Source: Methanosarcina spelaei
GTDB taxonomy: Archaea > Halobacteriota > Methanosarcinia > Methanosarcinales > Methanosarcinaceae
Length of the DNA: 49,306 nucleotides
Direction of reading: 5' to 3'
Assembly: GCF_002287235.1 (NCBI RefSeq)
Contig: NZ_LMVP01000046.1
Span: forward strand, 1 to 49,306
Shown: positions 34,018 to 42,292 of the stretch, piece after piece
Position numbering within the stretch: the first letter of the stretch is position 1
How the letters are laid out: every line of letters begins with the position of its first letter
The notes under the pieces: model-generated
Database searches by the model: none
Told to the model about the DNA's origin: nothing
Seen by the model: only the letters and a program-made list of their open reading frames with translations
Translations under genes and position numbers: made by a program

Positions 34018-35064
34018 TTAAGCTTCATTTTGGGATTGGTTTAAGTACTTCTTAACCAGATCCGTGTCTTTAAGCAACTTAAAACTCACAAATCCTCCTG
34101 CAATAATGTTCGTATAAAATGTAAAAGTTCTCCATGCTGCCACTGTAATTCCGAGGATATTTGCCGGTACAAAGATTGAAAAGAGGGAAATTGCAGCAAG
34201 TTCAGCCACGCCACTTGCACCCGGAGTCAAGGGCATGACTATAATAATCATGAGCAGAACCTGTACTGCGAAAGAAATAAGTACCGAAGGAGCCTGATTA
34301 AGGCCCATAAGAGTTATCGGGAGCGAGGAAAATTCCACTATCCAGTATATGACTGTGAATATCAGCCCATAATACAGGCCTTTACGCCCTTCTGTCAAAA
34401 ATATATTTATGCTGGAATGAAATTCGTCGATTTCTCTGTCAATTGACTCTGATAATTTATGCAGTTTTTGTTCTGTTTTCTTGCCGCCAAGACGTCCAAT
34501 CCATCTCATAAGACAGTTTATAGTGAACTTAATAAAGCCAGGTTTCACGGTTGCGTATATCATGAGGGCAAAAACAACTATTGAAAGGACTTCTCCTAAT
34601 ATAATCACAGTATCCAGTCTGGAATCTGACAATATGCCATGGAGAAAATACAGTGAAAAAGGCACAGCTAACAGGATCAGTAGAGCGTCCAGTACACGTT
34701 CTCCTAAAATAACTGCAGTAGCCTGTCCAACCGGCATATTTTTCTGTCTAAGGAGATGAATTCTTAAAGGTTCTCCTCCTATTGAAGAAGGCGTAAGCGC
34801 TGCAACAAAAGTTCCGGAAATTACCATTTCCATAGAAGTTTTAAGATCTATTTCATGGCCCAATGCAGATGCCATTGATTTTATGCGCAATCCCCAGATA
34901 TAGAAAGAAAACAGGTGGATAAAAAGCGCAGCTATTACGTATCCAGGCCGAATCTCCCTAACAACTTCAATTGTTGTCTTATCAAAAGTAAAGATAAGAA
35001 CAAAAACTATCGAAATTATACTGATCAAAATTGAGCTTGTTATCCACTTTGTGTAATTTTTCAT
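34018..35064 (-). CDS. Flippase-like integral membrane protein (UPF0104/LPG-synthase TM family)
   Basis: 348 residues, about eight membrane helices. Conserved family segments: FIHLFSFYIWGLRIKSMASA, SGTFVAALTPSSIGGEPLRI and IVMPLTPGASGVAELAAISL (second TP-x-S/A-x-G). This PF03706 family includes the membrane half of MprF and archaeal AglD-type proteins, linked to lipid or polyprenol-sugar handling. It follows the glycosyltransferase and PAP2 genes on the same strand; a 380-bp gap filled by a tandem array and a MITE separates it from them. ATG 35064; upstream ribosome site weak (GGATAG). Confidence 0.88.
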   Translation of the reverse strand: MKNYTKWITSSILISIISIVFVLIFTFDKTTIEVVREIRPGYVIAALFIHLFSFYIWGLRIKSMASALGHEIDLKTSMEMVISGTFVAALTPSSIGGEPLRIHLLRQKNMPVGQATAVILGERVLDALLILLAVPFSLYFLHGILSDSRLDTVIILGEVLSIVVFALMIYATVKPGFIKFTINCLMRWIGRLGGKKTEQKLHKLSESIDREIDEFHSSINIFLTEGRKGLYYGLIFTVIYWIVEFSSLPITLMGLNQAPSVLISFAVQVLLMIIIVMPLTPGASGVAELAAISLFSIFVPANILGITVAAWRTFTFYTNIIAGGFVSFKLLKDTDLVKKYLNQSQNEA

Positions 35065-35109
35065 GAAAGCACTATCCGTTATTTAACCTTCTTCAAAATT
35101 ATTAACTGC

Positions 35110-35269
35110 AATAGTCCATTACAATCCTGATAATAGTCAATTAAAATACTCTGATAATAGTCCATTACAATATCTGATAATAGTCCATTACAATCCTAAT
35201 AATAGTCCATTACAATCCTAATAATAGTCAATTAAAATACTCTGATAATAGTCCATTACAATACCTGAT
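35110..35269 (+). repeat. 22–24-bp tandem array, seven units
   Basis: Units AATAGTCCATTACAATCCTGAT (22), AATAGTCAATTAAAATACTC plus TGAT (24) and a 23-bp type alternate; the 24-bp type occurs twice with the same neighbours, so a multi-unit block was duplicated. It fills the flippase leader region. Confidence 0.85.
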
Positions 35270-35280
35270 AATGGTTCATC

Positions 35281-35420
35281 CTACATTCCGCAGATGTACA
35301 CAGATGTAGAATTTATTTGCCGATTTGCCATATTATCTCATCAAATCCGATTTTAAGTTTTTAGCTTATTGCCGTATTGAGATAATAAGTGGCATTTTTG
35401 TGTACATCTGCGGAAAGTGG
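35281..35420 (+). mobile_element. MITE-B copy 2 (140 bp)
   Basis: Same terminal inverted repeats as copy 1 and a perfect 8-bp direct repeat GGTTCATC on both sides (35273–35280, 35421–35428). It is inserted between the glycosyltransferase stop and the flippase gene and could break their co-transcription. Confidence 0.9.
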
Positions 35421-35443
35421 GGTTCATCATTATAATACCCTAA

Positions 35444-36586
35444 TTATATTTTTTGACTTATCTTACTATTTGATTCAAGGAGTTCTTTGAATGTTGCGGT
35501 AGCATTGAGGTCTTTAGATAAGTTTTTCATAGTTTCAACCTTCTGGTGGATCTTTTCATTCTTTAAAAGCTCTCTTATCGACCGAAGGATCTCTTCCGGA
35601 GACGCGTTGTAATCCAGACGTCTGCCATAACCTTCAAGCTCTATCACAGTAGCGTTACTTTCCTGCTCACTATGGTTCATATCCGGAAATGAAAGCACTG
35701 GAACCCCGAAAGTAAGAGCTTCCATTATAGTGCTATGTCCTCCTGGAGCGATCACAAGATCAGAAGCCTTGAGATAAGGAAACTGGTCATTAATAAAATG
35801 CTCAATTGTAACATTTTCCGGAAGGTTTGAGAAGATTTCAGGATTTAGATTCGGTCCTGAAAGGAGAGTGTAATTTATATTTTTGTCGAGTTTCGCAACT
35901 TCGATGACTTTTCTGAATATGGGTTCTCGATACCCAAACCCTCCTATTAAAGATAATACATGGGGTTTTTGTAAGACTTCAGCTTTTACATCACTAAATT
36001 TCTCAAGGGTAAGAGGCCCGCTGAAAAACAAATTTTTGGAAACCTTTTCTTCAAAAGCAAGATTCAGCCTGCATACGGTATAAGGCATTGGGAAATCCGG
36101 TATTATTATCCTGTCAACTCTTCTGAAAATGCAGTTATAAAACTGCTTAATTACTCCGCCCATTGTTCTTAGGGCAATGCCTCCTTCTTTAAAGAAAGTT
36201 TCCATATTTGACTGATTTACTATAAGGTAAACAGGAATTCCTCTGACTTTAGAGGCAACTATTCCTGTAAAATAACTATCTGAAACTACAATATCAGGTT
36301 TCTTTTCTTTTAATAAGCTCAGAACCTTAAAAACTGCAAAAATATTCCCGTTTTTCAGGGTAGATATAATTGATCTTTTCAGATTCAGGGAACCGGACTC
36401 ACCTACAAGTTTTATTTCCGGGGGTATTTCAACGGTCTTATATCCTTTTCTCTCGATAAACTCCTTTGAATAACCATATGCTCCTAAATAAACTTCGTGG
36501 CCTGCAGCCAACAACTCCCTACCCAATGCGATACAGCGGCTTGTATGACCTAACCCTTCACCGCATATAAAAATGAGTACTTTCAT
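35444..36586 (-). CDS. MurG-like (GT28/GT-B) glycosyltransferase
   Basis: 380 residues with GT-B fold features. The N-terminal domain begins KVLIFICGEGLGHTSRCIAL (G-x-GHxSR acceptor loop). The C-terminal donor site is DLVIAPGGHSTIMEALTFGV and PVLSFPDMNHSEQESNA, typical of UDP-sugar-dependent family-28-like enzymes. Likely adds a sugar to a lipid or surface precursor in the cytoplasm. Its start (ATG 36586) lies inside the 3' end of the PAP2 gene, overlapping by 29 nt, so the two are coupled. Donor and acceptor are not readable from sequence. Confidence 0.9.
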   Translation of the reverse strand: MKVLIFICGEGLGHTSRCIALGRELLAAGHEVYLGAYGYSKEFIERKGYKTVEIPPEIKLVGESGSLNLKRSIISTLKNGNIFAVFKVLSLLKEKKPDIVVSDSYFTGIVASKVRGIPVYLIVNQSNMETFFKEGGIALRTMGGVIKQFYNCIFRRVDRIIIPDFPMPYTVCRLNLAFEEKVSKNLFFSGPLTLEKFSDVKAEVLQKPHVLSLIGGFGYREPIFRKVIEVAKLDKNINYTLLSGPNLNPEIFSNLPENVTIEHFINDQFPYLKASDLVIAPGGHSTIMEALTFGVPVLSFPDMNHSEQESNATVIELEGYGRRLDYNASPEEILRSIRELLKNEKIHQKVETMKNLSKDLNATATFKELLESNSKISQKI

Positions 36587-37388
36587 TTTTGAACCTCTTT
36601 TTAAAAATTCGAGTAGCTACAAGATAAGAAATAAGAGCGAGTATAATTCCGCCAATCATATCCGTGATCCAGTGTATACCAAGATACAGTATTGAAAAAA
36701 GAATGAAAATGGTTGTTCCTACCGCAAAAACCTTGTAACGCCTGAGATCTGTCTTGAAAAGTATAAACATGGTTGCCATTACCGAAAGTGCTGCATGCAG
36801 GCTTGGGAAGCAATTATTAAGACCGGGACTGCAGATGGTTACTATTCCCAGGATGGCCGGATTCAGTTGATATAGCAAAGGGGCCACACCTGGCAACACA
36901 TGCCCGGTTACATCTACCGGGAAAAATATGTAAAAAACGTAAGCTATCAAATATATAAGCGTAAAAGTAATTGCATATTCTTTAAGAGTCTCATCATTCT
37001 GGCTAAACAGGAATAGTATAAATGTAAAGATTAAAAGGAAAGGAAACCCGAGCAGATAAACTACTCCACAAAAATATGTCAGCGTTGGACTGGCCAGGCT
37101 CTGGAAAATACTCACTTTAGTGCCTTCCAGCATCAACATATATTTATCATAATTAAGAGAGGGACTGAGACCCAGGAAATTTGAAATGTATCTTTGTGAA
37201 TCCATAAGTATAAAGATAAGTGTCGCCGAAGCTGCATAAGGTAAAATATCTAAAATTCCAGAGGACTCAAGGTTTCTATAATAATATTTGGGCCGAAGGG
37301 TTTCCGGCACAAAAATATAATAACCTACTGGCACTGAAAATATCAGAGACAGCATTATCATAAAGTCTAGTTTATTTGAGGATATCAT
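36558..37388 (-). CDS. PAP2-family membrane protein (Aur1/inositolphosphotransferase type)
   Basis: 276 residues, about six or seven membrane helices. The C-terminal phosphatase signature is NCFPSLHAALSVMATMF (PSLH motif) and LYLGIHWITDMIGGIILA (H-x3-D motif), as in PAP2_3 proteins that move or remove head-group phosphates on lipids; the Aur1-like layout is inferred. First gene of a PAP2–glycosyltransferase–flippase set, which points to synthesis of a glycolipid or polyprenol carrier. No strong ribosome site is visible before ATG 37388 (GGCGCACATTAA). Confidence 0.85.
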   Translation of the reverse strand: MISSNKLDFMIMLSLIFSVPVGYYIFVPETLRPKYYYRNLESSGILDILPYAASATLIFILMDSQRYISNFLGLSPSLNYDKYMLMLEGTKVSIFQSLASPTLTYFCGVVYLLGFPFLLIFTFILFLFSQNDETLKEYAITFTLIYLIAYVFYIFFPVDVTGHVLPGVAPLLYQLNPAILGIVTICSPGLNNCFPSLHAALSVMATMFILFKTDLRRYKVFAVGTTIFILFSILYLGIHWITDMIGGIILALISYLVATRIFKKRFKNESTHFYMR

Positions 37389-37540
37389 TTAATGTGCGCC
37401 TCAGTGTTTGAATAAATTAATCCGAAGATAGAGATAATTTTGGAATAACTTTCACTGTTATTCGGTTTATTAGGTTTTTTCCATAGAATAAAACAACTAT
37501 ATATTAATTGTGGAGAAAATTGTGGGAAAAGTTACACTTT

Positions 37541-37698
37541 CTAATCCCAAATATAAGCGCACATATGCATAATGAAAATATAAAACTAATAGATCACGAT
37601 TCTAAAATTTACAGGCATGTGCTTAAGTTTAAGCGCATACATTGATATCAACATAAATATCAAGAGACATTTATGTGTCTAAAAATGCAAAATCCGTG
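37541..37698 (-). mobile_element. MITE-C copy 2 (diverged, inverted)
   Basis: Read on the minus strand it has GCATTTTTAGACACATAAAT, GTCTC, TATGCGCTTAAACTTAAGCAC and TGCGCTTATATTTGGGATT, which align in order with copy 1. Ends and target duplications are no longer clear. Confidence 0.65.
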
Positions 37699-37721
37699 TA
37701 CAGCAGTAATTGGGATTTTAG

Positions 37722-37757
37722 TAAAAATTAAAAAAAGAAGGATTAAGAAAATCCTTC
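37722..37757 (-). terminator. Terminator of the S-layer gene
   Basis: On the minus strand GAAGGATT (37757–37750), 5-nt loop, AATCCTTC (37744–37737), then TTTTTTTAATTTTT. It lies 11 nt after the stop codon. A strong terminator fits a highly expressed gene. Confidence 0.85.
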
Positions 37758-37768
37758 ATTCAGATAAT

Positions 37769-39820
37769 TTATCTGTTCTTCCTGACGATGTAGAAGACTG
37801 ACAGCAGTCCGAAGATTGCCGGAACAATCTCAAAGCCAGGAGTATTGTTCTTTGTTTCGGTGGTGTTGTTTGCAGCAGCTGATGTATCTGAAGTTGATGT
37901 AACCGGGGTCTCTGTAGGAGTGCTCGCATTTACATCTTGAGTTTCTTCAGTGCTGTTCTCAACTGGAGTTGGAGTAACACTTGTGTTATCGATACTTGTT
38001 GTGTTATCGATGCTGGTTATGTTACTCGAGGTGGTTGTAGTTGTTTCATTACCAAGGGTCTGCTGAACATATGGGTAGTATCTGAGCTCACTGGAGTCAG
38101 CGACCTTGAAGTACATTCCCTGTCCTATTTCCTGATCAGAGTCTTTAGTCAGGCTGAATGTATCATCGTTGCTGATGGTGATGGTCGGACCGTTGATAGA
38201 AACATCGTTGAGTTTACCGAATTCATCATCAGAGTCGATCTTTATTGCGTTTGCGTAGTCAATGAGCCAGATAGCATCAATCTGTGCAATGCTGTCAACT
38301 GCGCCCTGGAAGACCTGATTGACATGTACCTTCAAGACAGGAACATTGTCTTCACCCTGCACGTCGTCAACTTCGCAAGTCCATGTATGATCGCCAGAGT
38401 CAGTTGAGACGATCTGGTCATCCACATACTGTCCGTCCTTGTCGAATTCAAGCCAGACCTTATCACCGTCAACATCTACCTGCTTGGCCTGGAGAGAGTA
38501 TCCGTCACCGAGGTCAAGAGTGTCGCCGGTCTTGAGAGTTTGCTTGTCATCACTGTCAACAACGAGCTTGGCGAGTTTGCTAGCGTCGTTAGATTTCAGC
38601 GGGACATACTTCTGTGCAAAGAAACCGAGAACAGGGTACGTTCCATTGAATGCATCATCGGCATCATAATCAACCTTGCTTATAGTGGTGCTGTACTTGA
38701 GGCCGTTTTCAGGAATAGTTCTTCCGTCAACACCAGAAACATTCAAAGTTTCGGTTCCAACGTTTTTCTTCAGGTCGTAGAAGAATCCAGCAAAGTTGTC
38801 TGGAGTCCAGGTGTAAGGCTGCGTGCCGGAAACAACGGTTCCTCTTACATCATAGGTTCCAGAAGTTGTTTGCTGCTTATAGGCATAGAACCTGAGAGCA
38901 TCGGAGTCAGCAACCTTGAAGTATAATCCCTGTCCGATTTCCTGATCAGAGTCTCTAGTCAGGCTGAATGTATCATCGTTGCTGATGGTGATGGTCGGAC
39001 CGTTGATAGAAACATCGTTGAGTTTGCCGAACTCGTCGTCAGAGTCGATCTTTATTGCGTTTGCGTAGTCAATGAGCCAGATAGCATCAATCTGTGCAAC
39101 GCTGTCAACTGCGCCCTGGAAGACCTGATTAACATGTACCTTCAAGACAGGAACATCGTCTTCGCCCTGTACGTCATCAACTGTGCAAGTCCATGTATGA
39201 TCGCCAGAGTCAGTTGAGACGATCTGGTCATCCACATACTGTCCGTCCTTGTCGAATTCAAGCCAGACCTTATCACCGTCAACGTCTACCTGCTTGGCCT
39301 GGAGAGAGTATCCATCACCGAGGTCAAGAGTGTCGCCGGTCTTGAGAGTTTGCTTGTCATCACTGTCAACAACGAGTTTGGCGAGCTTGTCAGCACCGTT
39401 GGACTTCAGTGGAATATACTTGTCTGCGAAGAAGCCAATCACGCTGTAGTTGCCCCAGTCGACATCTTTGTTCTCGTATTCGGCTTTTCCGATTGTTGTT
39501 GTATACACTAAACCGTGCTCTCCTATAGTCCTGCCAGAAGTACCGGCAACGTTCTTAATGGAAAGAGACTCGGTTGTTACGTTATCGTCAATATCGTAAT
39601 AGAATGCTGCAAATTTGTTAGCATCCATTGTAATAGCTGTACCGTTACCGTATGCAGTATTTGCAAGGATGTCGGTTAAACTTGAGCCATTGTACACAGG
39701 GCCGCGGATCTCAACTGTACTTGCTGCTGAGGTTGTATTATTATCATCAGCCATTGCGGCGGATGCAAATACAGTCAGAAGCATGAGAGCCGCCAGTGCA
39801 CTGGCTACAAATCTCTTCAT
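37769..39820 (-). CDS. S-layer protein with two DUF1608 domains
   Basis: 683 residues, the layout of the major Methanosarcina S-layer protein. Signal peptide (ALAALMLLTVFASAAMA, cleavage near residue 24), two DUF1608 domains (about 38–305 and 315–575), a Thr/Ser/Pro/Asn-rich stalk (580–655) full of N-x-S/T sequons, then a membrane anchor PGFEIVPAIFGLLSVFYIV and RKNR. Domain marks: TWTPDNFAGFFYDL, WLIDYANAIKIDSDDEFGKL, ADSDALRFYAY. The protein lattice coats the cell and the stalk lifts it off the membrane. The two domains are nearly identical over about 480 bp at DNA level (offset 810 bp). AAATATGGAGGAA sets ATG 39820. Confidence 0.95.
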   Translation of the reverse strand: MKRFVASALAALMLLTVFASAAMADDNNTTSAASTVEIRGPVYNGSSLTDILANTAYGNGTAITMDANKFAAFYYDIDDNVTTESLSIKNVAGTSGRTIGEHGLVYTTTIGKAEYENKDVDWGNYSVIGFFADKYIPLKSNGADKLAKLVVDSDDKQTLKTGDTLDLGDGYSLQAKQVDVDGDKVWLEFDKDGQYVDDQIVSTDSGDHTWTCTVDDVQGEDDVPVLKVHVNQVFQGAVDSVAQIDAIWLIDYANAIKIDSDDEFGKLNDVSINGPTITISNDDTFSLTRDSDQEIGQGLYFKVADSDALRFYAYKQQTTSGTYDVRGTVVSGTQPYTWTPDNFAGFFYDLKKNVGTETLNVSGVDGRTIPENGLKYSTTISKVDYDADDAFNGTYPVLGFFAQKYVPLKSNDASKLAKLVVDSDDKQTLKTGDTLDLGDGYSLQAKQVDVDGDKVWLEFDKDGQYVDDQIVSTDSGDHTWTCEVDDVQGEDNVPVLKVHVNQVFQGAVDSIAQIDAIWLIDYANAIKIDSDDEFGKLNDVSINGPTITISNDDTFSLTKDSDQEIGQGMYFKVADSSELRYYPYVQQTLGNETTTTTSSNITSIDNTTSIDNTSVTPTPVENSTEETQDVNASTPTETPVTSTSDTSAAANNTTETKNNTPGFEIVPAIFGLLSVFYIVRKNR

Positions 39821-39829
39821 TTTGTTGTT

Positions 39830-39892
39830 TCCTCCATATTTGTTAAGACCAATTATGTGTAAGAAGAATTGTCGGGATCAATAATTTAAGGG
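39830..39892 (-). promoter_or_regulatory. S-layer gene leader and TATA-like box
   Basis: GGAGGA (39830–39835) is a good ribosome site. CTTAAATTATTG at about 39879–39890 could be the TATA element, predicting a leader of roughly 40 nt. Inferred from spacing. Confidence 0.4.
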
Positions 39893-40724
39893 GGTTCACC
39901 ATTCTTCATCAATCTGAGCTATTTATTACGTCTATTGTCGAAGATAGTTTCGTTTCTCCTCATCCCGAAAATTGGTTTACAGCGTTTTATAAAATGGTGT
40001 CTTATAAATCTCTTTTGGTTCAAGATTTGATCAATCTGTGGGTTATTTGTAATTTCCAATAAGCTCCGACGTAATTTAAAGATTTAATTTGTCAACAACA
40101 CCGAATATTAATAATTCGAATATTGTACTAATGTTCGACAATTGTACTAATCTTCGAATAATGTACCAGAATCGTTATTATGTCTAACGAAGACTGAAAA
40201 CCGAAGGTTATTGTGGTGAATGATCGGGATCAACACTGCAAAATATTTCGAACCTTCCTCCCTAGGAGAATGTGGCGGAACTTTCTTCCATAGGAGAATG
40301 TGGCGGGTTTTCCAAGTTTCTTCCATGTTTCCCGCCACGATAAATAATTTTAACTTTTGTTAAGCGTAAAAGTTTTCGTCCGTTTTTATCCGGTTGATTC
40401 TTAAGAACATATATTTTAGCTGACATCTTAATGAAATTTGAGCTCACAATTCAATATTTTCTCGCAAGCATACTTTGAATCTGGTGTATAGGTCATCCAC
40501 ATTAACTAACCAGGATGTCTCAATAGAGTTCAAAACCAGGTAATCAGGACTCAGATAACAAGCCTAACCCAAAAACTTTGATCTTCCAGCAATATCTGAC
40601 TGATATTTTCCTCACGTTACCTGTAACATGACTTGTGATTCCGTTTAATGCCATATTGAAAGTTTCTTTAAAAAAGCTGAATTTATCGAAAAAAATACTA
40701 GAAGCTGTATTTCGATTATACTTG
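39893..40724 (-). other. Gene-free stretch upstream of the S-layer gene with possible remnants
   Basis: Holds a near-duplicate TAGGAGAATGTGGCGG (40264–40278, 40291–40306) and an inverted repeat GTGGCGGG/CCCGCCAC (40300–40307, 40331–40338). Two minus frames look partly protein-like (MSAKIYVLKNQPDKNGRKLL near 40424 and FFDKFSFFKETFNMALNGIT near 40690), but neither has a ribosome site or a known family. I read them as possible remnants. TGTACTAATCTTCGA and ACCAGAATC at 40143–40174 recur at 42060–42092. Confidence 0.35.
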
Positions 40725-40925
40725 AATATCAACAAACAACAAATCGTCAAATATCAATAAACGATTAAATCGTCAAATATCAATAAACGATAAATCGTCA
40801 AATATCAATAAACGATAAATCGTCAAATATCAACAAATGATAAATAATCAAATATCAGCAAACGGTAAATAATCAAATATCAGCAAACGGTAAATAATCA
40901 AATATTAATAAACGATAAATAATCA
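40725..40925 (+). repeat. 25-bp tandem array, eight units, abutting a stop codon
   Basis: Eight units such as AATATCAATAAACGATAAAT plus CGTCA (25 bp; one of 26) from 40725 to 40925. The array ends 2 nt from the stop codon (40928–40930) of the regulator gene on the minus strand. Two subtypes (…CGTCA and …AATCA) form separate blocks. Confidence 0.95.
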
Positions 40926-40927
40926 AA

Positions 40928-41452
40928 TCATTTAGAGTTCTTGAATTCCCACATTTCGATAAAACCGTCAACCAGAGTATCAAGAAAGCTTTCTTTGTAG
41001 CATACAAGGAGCTCTGCAATCGCGTGCGGGTCAACGATTGTGAATTTACTTATTCTGCCGTTTTTTTCCTTTTCAATTATTCCGGCTTTTACAAGCTTGT
41101 TCAGGTTCCAGGAAACAGTTGAAGGAGAGAGGCCAACAACCTGAGAGAGTTCTTTGTTATTCAGGTCCGGATTATTGAGAAGCTGAAGAAGGATGTGCCT
41201 GCAACCTGATCTTCTTAAAAAAGACATTATTTTTCTTTCGGTTTCGCTTAAGCTCCTGTCTTTTACGAAATAACGTACGTAATCTCCATCATTCGAGGCT
41301 CTTATCAAATTTTTCTTTTCCAGGCACTGAAGGTGGTACTGCAGGTTGCCAACTACCATCTGCAGCCTCCGCTCAAGTTCCCGGAAGTGAATCCCGGGAG
41401 ATTTTTTTATTTGTTCATAAATTTTTCTTCGTGTCTCGAGTTCAAATTCCAT
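40928..41452 (-). CDS. Winged-helix transcriptional regulator (two HTH domains)
   Basis: 174 residues. First winged helix at about 5–65: TRRKIYEQIKKSPGIHFREL then LQMVVGNLQYHLQCLEKKNLI with wing DGDYVRYF. Second at about 78–140: GCRHILLQLLNNPDLNNKEL, LSPSTVSWNLNKLVKAGIIE with wing NGRISKFTI. A C-terminal helix (LLVCYKESFLDTLVDGFIEM) probably mediates dimers. It is the archaeal ArsR/MarR-like tandem type. It lies 6 nt after a small three-helix membrane protein on the same strand, so the two are an operon and probably one signalling unit. Target genes unknown. Confidence 0.88.
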   Translation of the reverse strand: MEFELETRRKIYEQIKKSPGIHFRELERRLQMVVGNLQYHLQCLEKKNLIRASNDGDYVRYFVKDRSLSETERKIMSFLRRSGCRHILLQLLNNPDLNNKELSQVVGLSPSTVSWNLNKLVKAGIIEKEKNGRISKFTIVDPHAIAELLVCYKESFLDTLVDGFIEMWEFKNSK

Positions 41453-41458
41453 TTTACT

Positions 41459-41728
41459 CTACTCTTTTGTGATCATAGAAAGGAAAAACAATGCAAGGAC
41501 GACAAAATTAAGTAAACTTCCCCAAATTTCGGGGTACTCACCCGCTTGAGGGAAAAAAATATCTGCTGCATCCAGGAAATTCATTGTTGAATAGAAAAAA
41601 AATGCTGAAGATAAAATAAAAAATTTCTTTCTACGCTCTCGACGATATGCAAGATAGGAAATAACAAAAAGGATTAACGCTAATAGACTCGATACGAGTT
41701 GGATTATTTGTTCAGGTTCGGTCAACAT
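41459..41728 (-). CDS. Small membrane protein partnered with the winged-helix regulator
   Basis: 89 residues with three membrane helices: IIQLVSSLLALILFVISYLA, FFILSSAFFFYSTMNFLDAA and LLNFVVLALFFLSMI. A basic loop YRRERRKK follows helix one, so the N-terminus is predicted outside. I do not recognise a named family, but small membrane proteins next to tandem winged-helix regulators recur in archaea. GGAGGT lies 11 nt before ATG 41728. Likely a membrane sensor or tether for the following regulator; inferred from the 6-nt spacing. Confidence 0.75.
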   Translation of the reverse strand: MLTEPEQIIQLVSSLLALILFVISYLAYRRERRKKFFILSSAFFFYSTMNFLDAADIFFPQAGEYPEIWGSLLNFVVLALFFLSMITKE

Positions 41729-41836
41729 GGACTTCAGTTACCTCCTTCAACGCAATACATTAAACGGAGTACATTAGATTAAACATTAAAAATCAAGTTT
41801 TGGGATACGCTCCATAAAAAATAGACTTCTGGCTGT

Positions 41837-41920
41837 TTTGGATGATTTTATTGGTCCTTTGGATGATTTTATTGGTTCTTTGGATGATTTTATTGGTTCT
41901 TTGGATGATTTTATTGGTTC
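41837..41920 (+). repeat. 21-bp tandem array, four units
   Basis: Units of TTTGGATGATTTTATTGGTT plus C starting at 41837, 41858, 41879 and 41900, almost identical. It lies about 110 bp upstream of the small membrane protein gene. The rest of 41729–42292 shows no gene. Confidence 0.9.
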
Positions 41921-42292
41921 TTTATATCTACAAAATAATCTGTCATACCGCAATGAAGTATTTGAAATCTATGCCATGTTATTAATAATGCTCACATAAA
42001 ATAAAAACTTCAGATGAAGTCCTTTCTTAACAGTAGGCTTATTTCTGCCAATTCTTTTACTGTACTAATATTCGAGTGATATACCAGAATCAATATATTA
42101 TTTGTAATTATTTATCCAAATGTGGCTATGTTTTGAATGGATCATTTAAAATATGGCAACAACCATGGGCGAAACAACTGCATACTTATTATTGGTCAAT
42201 TGAAAAAACCCATCAAAAAATTTTTGCGGAAGAATTCCGCTTTGTGTAAAATCAGTTAATTGGTCACTACTTTGTTCACATAAGAATTTCTT

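Noticed and set aside
40544-40750. 68-codon minus frame upstream of the S-layer gene
   Set aside because: Its N-terminal part is encoded by the first unit of the 25-bp array and no ribosome site is present; at most a remnant.
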